58,176 bases of DNA. Origin: Chloroflexota bacterium (GTDB lineage Bacteria > Chloroflexota > Anaerolineae > DTLA01). Shown here in pieces: positions 35,549 to 43,096 of this stretch (position 1 is the stretch's first letter; each line of letters starts with the position of its first letter). A program made the position numbers and the translations under genes. The stretch spans positions 1 through 58,176 of the forward strand of contig JADBJK010000076.1 of assembly GCA_014874485.1 (NCBI GenBank), written 5' to 3'. Below the pieces are notes generated by a model. That model saw only the letters and a list, made by a program, of their open reading frames with translations, made no database searches and was not told the DNA's origin.

Positions 35549-37426
35549 ATGGAGAAAGCATTTCTTCGCGCCGCCGTGCTCTTGACCGCGGCGCTTCTCC
35601 TGGCGGCATGTGGCGGGCCGCTGCATAGCCTGCGCGCCTGCCCCGACTGGAGCCGCGGGCTGGCCGTCGGCGAGACGTCTTTCAACGCCCCGGTCGCCCT
35701 CTACGCTGCCTCCGACGGCAGCGCGGCTCACCTCGCCTGGGGGCAAGTGTCCGCCGATGGCGACGCCATCCGATACGTCCAGATAGACGCCCGCGGAAAC
35801 GTCGTCCACGACCGGGTCTTGCCCATTCCTGTCCGCTCGCCTCGCCAGGTGAGGCTTCTCCCCGACGGACAGGGCGGCCTGCTGCTCCTCTGGCTCAACG
35901 GCGTCGGCGAGGCGCGCCGGGTTGTCGCCGCGCGCCTGGACGCGGAAGGGCAGCCAGTAGGCCCGACGGTGCAGGTATCTGCCCCGGCGCCCGAGGCCGA
36001 CAGTTTCACCGCCGTAGCGACGGCCAGCAGCGTGGACGTCTTCTGGAGTTACGAAGGCGCTTCCCCCGCCCGCGGCATCTACCATGCGCGGCTGGATGCA
36101 GCCGGGCAACCCATCGCTCCCAGCGCGCGGATTGTGGAAGGCGGCATCAGCCCACAGGCGGCAGCGGGAACCGACGGCCGTGTGCACCTGGCCTGGATTC
36201 ACGAGCCGAAGCCGGACGAGGAGCATGTGCTCTACGCGCGCTTTGACCCCGATACGCGCGAGTTGGAGCCGCCCCGCGAGGTCGGCACGTTCGTCGGGGG
36301 CACCAAAGTCCGCGGCTACGGCCCCGAGGTCGCGCTGGCCGGCAACCGGGCCTATGTATTCTGGGCGTGGGAACGGCTGGTCAGCCCCCTTTACCTCCTG
36401 TCGGCGCCAGAGGCAGGCGAGGGCGAGTGCCACTACGTCGCCCTGCCACTAACCGATGACAGCGCGCCGCCTTCGGAACAAACGCTGAACCTGCCGATCA
36501 TCGCCAGTCCCAGTTACGTGCCCACCACGGGCGCGTATGCCTATACCGCCCTGGCGGAACCGGCACGGGACGCAGGCCAACTCGTGCGGGTGTACGCGCC
36601 GGTGCCCGGCATCAAGACCACCATGCCCGGCGCCAACATGCCACCCCAGTACACGCAGCGGGTCAGCACCAACAGCATGGCGGTCTACATGCCCGCGCCC
36701 GCCGCCGGCGTCCGAGATGAGGCGGCTGTGAGCGTCGTCTTCCTCACGGCCACCAAGCGCGCCCAGCACCTGGTCATCGGCGTTGCCTACCTCGCGGATG
36801 GCACCCTGAAGGGATACCAAATCGCGGGGCGAAGTGCCACCGAGGCCATCCGCCCGACGCTTGCGGCTGACGACCGGGGGCACCTGCACCTGGCCTGGCT
36901 GGAGCCCGGTGGGGTGCGCCGCTACGTGGTCTACTACGCGAGCACCACGCCCGAGACACGCGCGACGCTCAACGCGCTCACGCTCCGGGACGTCGGCGAC
37001 GCGCTCATGCAGGGGTTGTGGCGGATTGTGGAGGCAGTGGGCCTGTTCCCGATGTCCTTCCTGGCCTTGCTGGCACCGCTGCTGTGGGTTGTGGGGTACA
37101 TGGTGGCGAAGGCAGAGGCGAGCCTGCAATTCCAAGGCCCGCGCATCGCCCTGGCCATCGCTATCCTGCTGTATATCCCCGCGAAGTTCTTCCTGCTGCC
37201 GCCGGACTTGCTCTCGTTCCCACCATTCTGGGACCGGGTCCCGCAGGGGGCAGCGAACGCCCTGGTCATCGGCGTGCCGGCCCTCATCCTGTGCGCGGCG
37301 CTGGGGCTCATGGCGCTCTACCTGAAGAAGGCAGAAGCCCGCTCCCTGCTCCCGGCCTACCTCATCTTCGGTGCAACCGACGCATTCCTCACGGTTGCGC
37401 TGTACGCGCCCGGATTCCTGGAATGA
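35549..37426 (+). CDS. Large lipoprotein: beta-propeller-like ectodomain with four C-terminal membrane helices (unrecognised family)
   Basis: A 625-residue protein I do not recognise. Lipobox LAAC (Cys21) anchors the N-terminus outside. Residues about 45-490 contain recurring blade-like units: SAAHLAWGQVSADGDAIRYV, GLLLLWLNGVGEARRVVAAR, VDVFWSYEGASPARGIYHAR, GRVHLAWIHEPKPDEEHVLY and GHLHLAWLEPGGVRRYVVYY, each a hydrophobic-aromatic strand pair as in sialidase-type propellers. The Asp-box SxDxGxTW is not clear. After it come about four transmembrane helices (520-625). ATG 35549 follows CGGGAGGATTGCC. It may bind a surface ligand and signal or export through the membrane part; that is inference. 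Confidence 0.75.
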   Translation: MEKAFLRAAVLLTAALLLAACGGPLHSLRACPDWSRGLAVGETSFNAPVALYAASDGSAAHLAWGQVSADGDAIRYVQIDARGNVVHDRVLPIPVRSPRQVRLLPDGQGGLLLLWLNGVGEARRVVAARLDAEGQPVGPTVQVSAPAPEADSFTAVATASSVDVFWSYEGASPARGIYHARLDAAGQPIAPSARIVEGGISPQAAAGTDGRVHLAWIHEPKPDEEHVLYARFDPDTRELEPPREVGTFVGGTKVRGYGPEVALAGNRAYVFWAWERLVSPLYLLSAPEAGEGECHYVALPLTDDSAPPSEQTLNLPIIASPSYVPTTGAYAYTALAEPARDAGQLVRVYAPVPGIKTTMPGANMPPQYTQRVSTNSMAVYMPAPAAGVRDEAAVSVVFLTATKRAQHLVIGVAYLADGTLKGYQIAGRSATEAIRPTLAADDRGHLHLAWLEPGGVRRYVVYYASTTPETRATLNALTLRDVGDALMQGLWRIVEAVGLFPMSFLALLAPLLWVVGYMVAKAEASLQFQGPRIALAIAILLYIPAKFFLLPPDLLSFPPFWDRVPQGAANALVIGVPALILCAALGLMALYLKKAEARSLLPAYLIFGATDAFLTVALYAPGFLE

Positions 37427-37448
37427 GCGGGTTTGTCCGCGCGACCCG

Positions 37449-38108
37449 CTACCCTCGCTTCTCCAACTCGCGGATGACGTCGGAAGCGATCCAGCGTGCC
37501 GGCTTTGAATCCATCTGGCCGATTTCGCGGGCTGTATCCAGGGCAGCGCGGCGCAGGTTCGCGTTGCGCTTGCCCACCTGCCGCAGCGCCCAGGACACCG
37601 CCTTCCTCACGAAGTTGCGCCCATCGGTCGCGCCCGCCCTGATGATGGGGAAGAACGCGGCGAACGCCTCGTCCGATGCCGACTTGTCGTGCCAGGCAAG
37701 ACATGCGATAAGGGCATAGGCCGCGCGCCGCACAAACTCCTCATCCCGCTGCGCCCACTCGCCCACCTTCCGCCAGGCAAGGGGGCTCTTGTCAAACAGG
37801 TTCATGCACACCTGGTCGCAAACGTCCCACGAATTGAAGTCGGCAACCCACCGTTCCATCTGCTCCTCGGTGAGTTGGGCTGCATCGTCCACCATGGACG
37901 CCAGGATGCGCGCATCGGGGACGCCCGTCTCCCACAGCGCAAGCGCGAGGCCGTGATCCCTGCCGAGGGACTTGGCGATGCGCCGCATGTCCACCACTGA
38001 CACGCCCAGGCGGGCGTCAGGCGTCATGCCGAAGCGGGCCATACCGTCCACATGGTCAGGGTGCGCGTAGGACTGGAGCATGTGTAAAGCATCTTGGACA
38101 GACGCCAT
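37449..38108 (-). CDS. DNA alkylation repair protein, AlkD-like HEAT-repeat glycosylase
   Basis: A 219-residue all-helical protein. MARFGMTPDARLGVSVVDMR is the conserved AlkD opening (ligand-binding helix with GV), and FNSWDVCDQVC (about 112-122) carries the Trp-Asp pair corresponding to the catalytic region of AlkD. GRNFVRKAVSWALRQVGKRN is the C-terminal family motif. AlkD removes positively charged alkyl bases without base flipping. ATG 38108 follows CCAAGGAGGCAAACC. Length is near the family norm. The stop is 22 bp from the convergent lipoprotein gene. Confidence 0.88.
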   Translation of the reverse strand: MASVQDALHMLQSYAHPDHVDGMARFGMTPDARLGVSVVDMRRIAKSLGRDHGLALALWETGVPDARILASMVDDAAQLTEEQMERWVADFNSWDVCDQVCMNLFDKSPLAWRKVGEWAQRDEEFVRRAAYALIACLAWHDKSASDEAFAAFFPIIRAGATDGRNFVRKAVSWALRQVGKRNANLRRAALDTAREIGQMDSKPARWIASDVIRELEKRG

Positions 38109-38232
38109 GGTTTGCCTCCTTGGGACGCGGCCGATACCTGGCTTGAGGCGCGCCCTATTATCCCTGGACCGTTCGCGCGGCAATGTCGGTACCGCTCTCG
38201 CTTATCGCTTCACCACTTTGATTCTTGATTGT

Positions 38233-38470
38233 ATGTCATTGCGAGGGCGCACACCGCCCGAAGCAATCCCGGTTGACCGTCATTCTGAGGCGCAGGGCGT
38301 CGAAAGAATCTCGTCAACTGAGATGCTTCGCTTCGCGCACAATGATTTGAGGCACGTGCGACGCACCTCGGAGGTGCGTCGCACGTGGGACTGGATGGCT
38401 TCGCTCGCAATGACAGGCAGGGCGTGAGGTTGCTTCGCCGCGCCCGCAATTCCAGGCGGGCAATTCTCCC
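38233..38470. repeat. Modular repeats with the third 35-bp palindrome
   Basis: CATTGCGAGGGCGC...GAAGCAATC, GTCATTCTGAGGCGC...GAAAGAATCTCG, GAGATGCTTCGCTTCGCGC..ATGA, the perfect palindrome at 38353-38387, and TTCGCTCGCAATGACA. It fills the gap between AlkD and the frameshifted PAS gene; nothing else is seen there. Confidence 0.8.
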
Positions 38471-38482
38471 TGTGGTCAAGTG

Positions 38483-39033
38483 CTATGCTCGCGCGGCGAC
38501 CTCGTTCATCTTTTCGTAGCACCCATCGCAGATGCCGTGCGTGATGGACGGAAGCCGACGCCGCTGGAACAGCCGCAGCCGCTGGACGGCTTCTTCCACC
38601 TCCACCCACTCGTCCCCCACCAGGAACTTCTTGCACCAGCCGCACGAACGCAACAACTCATCTGACCGCCCCACGTCGGCATCCAACAGAATCGGCGTGG
38701 GCCGCTCCTCTTCCAGGAGCGTGCGGGTGTGGAACTCCACCGCGCCGCCTCCTTGCCGACAACGGTCATCTCCAGGAAGCGCCGCCGCCACGGAGCGTCG
38801 CACCGAAAGGTGAACTGAAGGGAACGCCCCGATCGCGCCTTGCGAATCAGCGCGCGATAGATTTCCTGCGTTGACAAGTCCGTGATGAAGTCCCAAATCG
38901 GGCGACCAAGGACTTGTGCAGAAAGGACGCTCTCCCCACCGTTGGCAACGGCGAAGTCGTCCCATTCATCGCACACGAAGTCTATCTCATCCCTTGCGTT
39001 GACCCTATAGATGATATCGGGAGTCTCGGACAT
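38483..39033 (-). pseudogene. PAS-like sensor protein with C-terminal WCKK...HGICxxC motif, broken by a frameshift
   Basis: One gene in two frames. The first frame starts at 39033 (MSETPDIIYRVNARDEIDFV) and gives a PAS-like domain up to FLEMTVVGKE. Near 38741-38752, in a GGAGGCGGCG run, the frame changes. The continuation GGAVEFHTRTLLEEERP then leads to CGWCKKFLVGDEWVEVEEAV and HGICDGCYEK, a cysteine-pair motif often found after PAS or receiver domains. Adding one G restores about 183 residues. It may be a real pseudogene, an assembly error or, less likely, programmed slippage. The sequence upstream of the break looks intact, arguing for a recent event or an error. Confidence 0.75.
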
Positions 39034-39187
39034 CGTGCCTCCTCATGAATTGGTTTCACGGACTGCGAGCATGGAGACCCATCCCACCCGCCGAATTATG
39101 AACCCCGTCGGCTCCGATGACAAAACAACAGCGCGGCGCACCCGTGTACGCCGCGCTGTTGCAATCGCAAACTCCGTTCTCGTGAAC

Positions 39188-39832
39188 CTACTTCAACTGC
39201 TTCCAGACTTCCTGCACGAACAGGGGTTCGGGGTAAGCCCCTTCCAGCGCGATGGTCTCATTGATGACCGAGCGCGGCACCCCCTGCACCTGGTACTTGA
39301 TGGCCAGGTCGGGGAACTCCATCGCCTCCACCATGTCGGCACGGACGCGGTCGCTCTCCAGCGCCATCTGGAACGCGAGCAGCACGGCTCGCGGGCAGTA
39401 GGGTCAGGTGGGGGTTACGAACACCTGGATGTGCAAATCCTGCTTCAGTTCCGCCAACGCCTTCTTCGTGGCATCCTTCAGCCCGCTCTCGCGCCGCGAC
39501 ACCATCATGATGCTCTCCACCAGCGACGAGAACTCGTACCCCGACGGGATGCCGTAAAAGCGGATGCCGTAGTCCTTCTCGCCGATAACGGCGATGGCGG
39601 GGATGCGCGCGATGTTGTACGGCGCGATCTTGTCCTTGTCGGCGACGAAGTCGTATACCTCCGCCGTGATCTTGTCCGACAGTTCGGCCAGTTCCTCCAC
39701 GATCTCGCGGGTTTCCTTGCAGAAGTCGCACTCAAAGTCCTGCGTTACCATGATCAGTTTGACCGGGTGCACCAGTTTCGCCGCGAATTCCTTCTGCAGA
39801 TACTCGCGGTCCTTGGGTTGAATCATTGGCAT
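39188..39832 (-). CDS. Probable selenocysteine-containing thioredoxin/glutaredoxin-like protein disulfide oxidoreductase (in-frame TGA at 39406-39404)
   Basis: Read through one TGA, this is a 214-residue two-domain thioredoxin-fold protein of the PDO type. Domain 1 has TQDFECDFCKETREI (intact CxxC) and ARIPAIAV with its cis-proline. Domain 2 reads QVFVTPT, TGA (codon 143), then PYCPRAVLLAFQMA, and its cis-proline loop is VQGVPRSVINE. Homologues have VTPTCPYC, so the TGA replaces exactly the first active-site cysteine, giving UxxC. A SECIS-like hairpin follows (39374-39393). Translation stopping at the TGA would leave domain 2 inactive. ATG 39832 follows GAGGAGGGTATGAC. It lies 80 bp after hsp20, suggesting protein-folding or redox stress duty. 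The alternative is a C-to-A error in a Cys codon. Confidence 0.85.
39374..39406 (-). promoter_or_regulatory. Candidate bacterial SECIS element with its UGA codon
   Basis: On the minus strand UGA (39406-39404) is followed by a 10-nt spacer and a perfect stem-loop: CGCGAGC (39393-39387), loop CGTGCT, GCTCGCG (39380-39374). The stem lies inside the coding sequence directly after the UGA and the loop has a G within its first two bases, as known bacterial SECIS elements do. This would bind SelB and direct Sec insertion. Confidence 0.75.
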
Positions 39833-39861
39833 GTCATACCCTCCTCAAGAATGTGTTGTGG

Positions 39862-39904
39862 GCGCAGAAACACGGGGACATTGGGAATCCCCGTGCTCCT
39901 GCGC
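39862..39904 (-). other. Hairpin between hsp20 and the selenoprotein gene
   Basis: CACGGGGA (39871-39878) pairs with TCCCCGTG (39888-39895); an outer GCGCAG/CTGCGC stem (39862-39867 with 39899-39904) extends it across a 3x3 internal loop. It may terminate or attenuate the hsp20 transcript; no T run is present. Confidence 0.55.
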
Positions 39905-39912
39905 GGTTTGTG

Positions 39913-40326
39913 TCATTTAGCCGCAATGCTGATCTTGCGCGGCTTGAGTTCCGGCGCCTTGGGCAGCGTGATCTTCAGGATGCCGTCCTCGTAGTGGGCC
40001 TCAATGTTCTGGGCGTCTACCTCCATCGGTATCTGGATGACGCGGCGGTAGGTGCCGCTGGTACGCTCGCAGCACAGGTAATCGGCCTCCTCGGGATACG
40101 CCTTGCGCTCGGCGCGGAGCGTGAGCGTGTCGCCCTCCAGCGTAACGTCAATGGACTCGCGATCCACGCCGGGCAGGTCTGCGTAGATGACCAAGCGGTC
40201 GCCCAGGTCAAAGATGTCCACCGGTGGCGCCCAGGTGCGCTCTTCGGGTTCGCCGCCCCAATCCTCGCCGAACTCGCCCCACGGGCCTCGTCGCGCCCAT
40301 CGCGGTCGGAAAATCGGATACCACAT
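39913..40326 (-). CDS. Small heat-shock protein (Hsp20/alpha-crystallin family)
   Basis: A 137-residue chaperone holding unfolded proteins. The alpha-crystallin domain spans about 34-137: VDIFDLGDRLVIYADLPGVD, DVTLEGDTLTLRAER, and HYEDGILKITLPKAPELKPR ending in the ISI form of the C-terminal IxI motif. A CC pair in DYLCCERTSG is unusual for this family. ATG 40326 follows ACGGGAGGTGGTTGT. No CIRCE or HrcA operator is visible upstream. It is the first gene of a probable unit with the thioredoxin-like selenoprotein. Confidence 0.92.
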   Translation of the reverse strand: MWYPIFRPRWARRGPWGEFGEDWGGEPEERTWAPPVDIFDLGDRLVIYADLPGVDRESIDVTLEGDTLTLRAERKAYPEEADYLCCERTSGTYRRVIQIPMEVDAQNIEAHYEDGILKITLPKAPELKPRKISIAAK

Positions 40327-40533
40327 ACAACCACCTCCCGTATGTCCCCCAGCGGCACAAGGCCGCGGGTGAATGTTCTACCATTTAGATGCAGACAGGG
40401 GAAAAAGGATTCACGGGGCAGTGGCTGTGAGCCATCCGCAGTCAGCAATCGGCCGACAGCGGCCATCAGCGGCGCCGGTCTCCTGTCATCCTGCGCAGCG
40501 AGCGTCCCGGCGAATAGGGCACGATCGTGCGGC

Positions 40534-40598
40534 GACGCCCTCCCGCCCGCTACGCCTACGCACTGGCCATGTCTGCCAGTGGGGATGAGGTAGGGGAC
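40534..40598. repeat. Direct repeat R1 next to the toxin-antitoxin pair
   Basis: A 65-bp sequence starting GACGCCCTCCCGCCCGCTAC and ending GAGGTAGGGGAC. It is repeated at 41346-41409 with scattered differences, mainly in the middle. In this copy the middle can form the stem CACTGGC/GCCAGTG. It ends 4 bp before the stop of the DUF5615 gene. Confidence 0.75.
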
Positions 40599-40602
40599 CG
40601 GA

Positions 40603-41210
<608 letters not shown>

Positions 41211-41266
41211 TCACGAAAACCGGAACCAGACGCGTTTCGCCCTGTTAGCAGAGTCCTAACGCAGGC

Positions 41267-41295
41267 ATTATAACACGGCGCATGGCCGCAGTCAA
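41267..41295 (-). promoter_or_regulatory. Promoter of the DUF433-DUF5615 operon
   Basis: On the minus strand TTGACT (41295-41290), a 17-bp spacer and a perfect TATAAT (41272-41267), 66 bp before the ATG. Confidence 0.75.
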
Positions 41296-41345
41296 CGTTC
41301 TGTAGGGCCATCGCCGCGGGGAACAACACGGCATCGCGAGTGGTG

Positions 41346-41409
41346 GACGCCCTCCCGCCCGCTACGCCGACGCACTGGCTGTACTTCACCGCGGGGTGAG
41401 GTAGGGGAC
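41346..41409. repeat. Direct repeat R2
   Basis: A second copy of the 65-bp repeat at 40534-40598, beginning GACGCCCTCCCGCCCGCTAC and ending GGTGAGGTAGGGGAC, with a diverged middle. It ends 6 bp before the stop of the HTH-nuclease gene. R1 and R2 bracket the toxin-antitoxin operon in the same orientation. Confidence 0.75.
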
Positions 41410-41415
41410 GAGGCA

Positions 41416-42132
41416 CTACAGGCCGCACTCGGCGCGCACGGCCTCGCGCTCGTACTGGCGGATCAGCGCCTCGTACCCCAGGAACTGCACCCTGTCGCGG
41501 ATGGCGTCAAACGCGCTGCGGCGCTTCTTGTCCTCAAACTCGCGCCGCCGCCTTTCGTCCGCAACGATGAACATCCGAACGTAGAAGTCCTGCAATTCGT
41601 AGAACTTGACGAGTGCGCCCTGCATGTCCGTGGAGTGCTCCACCTCAAAAAGGCTGTGCGGCATTTGCCTGGAATTGAACCACACGACATCAATCGTCTC
41701 ACAGTAGCGCAGCAGGTGGTCATAGGTGAACGGCGGAAGCGCAGGCAGCGTCGCCAGGTCGCCGAGGCGCTTGCCCAGGAACGGTTTGTTCTTGTCCTGG
41801 CGCGGCACGAAGGTCCCCAGCCCCCTCATGGCCCCGATTGAGACGAGGATGCCCTGATAGTAGGCATGGCCTTGCACGTCCGCGCCGCTCTCCTTCGCCT
41901 CGCCGTACTCCATGAGGCCGAGTTTGTCCTTGTATGCCCGCAGCGCCCAGAGGCCAGGCCGCACCTTGAAGATCTCGGGGCGGGTCTGGACAATACGGCG
42001 AATGGACGCGAAGGGGGTCTTCGTGCCCCACGTGCACCCGTCCACCTTCATGACCTCGCGGTACAACTGGGCCAGGGTCGCCTGCCCGCCCAGCCGCTCC
42101 AGCGTGAGGATGACCGCCTCGTACTGCTTCAC
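41416..42132 (-). CDS. Winged-helix plus PD-(D/E)XK-like nuclease domain protein
   Basis: A 238-residue protein. Residues about 1-65 (AVILTLERLGGQATLAQLYR, then TPFASIRRIVQTRP and KVRPGLWAL) resemble a HARE-HTH/winged-helix DNA-binding module. Residues about 130-238 contain IDVVWFNSRQMPHSLFEVEH followed by STDMQGALVKFYELQDF, reminiscent of the core strands of restriction-endonuclease folds, with D, E and E in place but H where K is usual. No methyltransferase gene is adjacent. GTG 42132 is chosen because GGAGG lies 8 bp upstream. It could be an orphan restriction or DNA-maintenance nuclease. Confidence 0.65.
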   Translation of the reverse strand: MKQYEAVILTLERLGGQATLAQLYREVMKVDGCTWGTKTPFASIRRIVQTRPEIFKVRPGLWALRAYKDKLGLMEYGEAKESGADVQGHAYYQGILVSIGAMRGLGTFVPRQDKNKPFLGKRLGDLATLPALPPFTYDHLLRYCETIDVVWFNSRQMPHSLFEVEHSTDMQGALVKFYELQDFYVRMFIVADERRRREFEDKKRRSAFDAIRDRVQFLGYEALIRQYEREAVRAECGL

Positions 42133-42181
42133 GGCATCGCCTCCGATTGCGCTTGCCCACACAGGACTACCTACGCGGTGT

Positions 42182-42210
42182 ATTATACATCGCGCCCGCG
42201 TGCCGTCCAA
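42182..42210 (-). promoter_or_regulatory. Promoter of the HTH-nuclease gene
   Basis: On the minus strand TTGGAC (42210-42205), a 17-bp spacer and a perfect TATAAT (42187-42182). It abuts the divergent promoter at 42217. Confidence 0.7.
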
Positions 42211-42216
42211 CCCCGC

Positions 42217-42245
42217 TTGACACGCCGCCGCTCCGCCCGTACAAT
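42217..42245 (+). promoter_or_regulatory. Promoter of the membrane-protein gene
   Basis: A perfect TTGACA (42217-42222), a 17-bp spacer and TACAAT (42240-42245), 32 bp before the ATG. The two back-to-back promoters are only 6 bp apart. Confidence 0.8.
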
Positions 42246-42277
42246 CGCCCGCAAGAAACCCTGTCGGAGAGGCGCGA

Positions 42278-43090
42278 ATGAAACCCCCGCGGGCGCAAAT
42301 CCTCACGGTGGCATCGTTCCTGGCGCTGGGCCTGGCGCTTGCGCCCTGGGTCGGCGCGTTCAGCCGCCCCGTGCAGGCCGCGCTGGGCAAGGCGACGCTG
42401 TCGTTCACCCTGTCGGGCGTGGCCGTCTGGGCGCTGGCGATGGCCGTGGCCGCCGCGCTGGGCACCCACGAGGCCATCGCAGCGCACCCCAACACCCGCG
42501 ACGGCGAGTTGAGCCACACGGCCCACTACTGGCCCACGCCTGCCGTCTTCGCCGCTGCCGCGGCCGTCCACGTGGCGCGGCTGCGCTCGGGGCCTGCTGT
42601 GGCGGCGCTGGCCGTGGCCTTCGGCGCCCTGATGGCGGGCGTCCTGTGGTTGGAATGGGCCACGGCGGACGCAGCCGAGCGGCCCTATCCCCGCGCGCGG
42701 TGGCTGCTCAACGTGGCCGACTACGCCGCGGCGCTCCTCGCCTTCATGGCGGCCCTCACGGGCGATCTCGCGCCCAGCAGCGCAGGCGGGTTGTGTGGGT
42801 TTGCGGCTGCCCTCATCGCGGTTGACCTGTTGCGCCAGCCCACGCGGACGCCCGACTCGGTGGCCACCTACGCGCTGCTGACGGGGGCCATCGTCGGGGC
42901 CGCGGCAAGCCGAACGGCGGGGCAAGGCATCAAGCCCGTCGGAGCGGCGCTCATCCTGCTGCTCGTCCTCTACGCGCTGGCGGGTGTGCTCCAGCACCAT
43001 CTGCGTGGGCGGCTCACGTGGCGCGTGCGGGTGGAGTACTTCGGCCTTCTGGCGCTTGGGACGCTCGCCATCTTGCGCTGGGTCGCGTGA
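42278..43090 (+). CDS. Polytopic membrane protein of unknown function
   Basis: A 270-residue protein with about eight hydrophobic segments (for example ILTVASFLALGLALAPWVGA and VGAALILLLVLYALAGVLQH). A short soluble loop between helices 2 and 3 is HEAIAAHPNTRDGELSHTAH, unusually rich in His and Asp and possibly metal-binding. No family is recognised. ATG 42278 follows GAGAGGCGCGA. Its stop is 6 bp from the convergent radical SAM gene. Confidence 0.7.
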   Translation: MKPPRAQILTVASFLALGLALAPWVGAFSRPVQAALGKATLSFTLSGVAVWALAMAVAAALGTHEAIAAHPNTRDGELSHTAHYWPTPAVFAAAAAVHVARLRSGPAVAALAVAFGALMAGVLWLEWATADAAERPYPRARWLLNVADYAAALLAFMAALTGDLAPSSAGGLCGFAAALIAVDLLRQPTRTPDSVATYALLTGAIVGAAASRTAGQGIKPVGAALILLLVLYALAGVLQHHLRGRLTWRVRVEYFGLLALGTLAILRWVA

Positions 43091-43096
43091 GCGGGG

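Noticed and set aside
35078-38470. CRISPR array from repeated palindromes
   Set aside because: The copies are kilobases apart and embedded in other repeats, there are no regular spacers and no cas genes.
39404-39406. Reading the TGA as a normal stop, giving a 142-residue protein and a separate 66-residue frame
   Set aside because: The second part has no start signal where its homology begins, the junction falls exactly on an active-site cysteine, and a SECIS-like hairpin follows.
40327-40533. Heat-shock operator (CIRCE) or ROSE-type thermometer before hsp20
   Set aside because: No TTAGCACTC-N9-GAGTGCTAA and no clear hairpin masking the ribosome binding site could be found.
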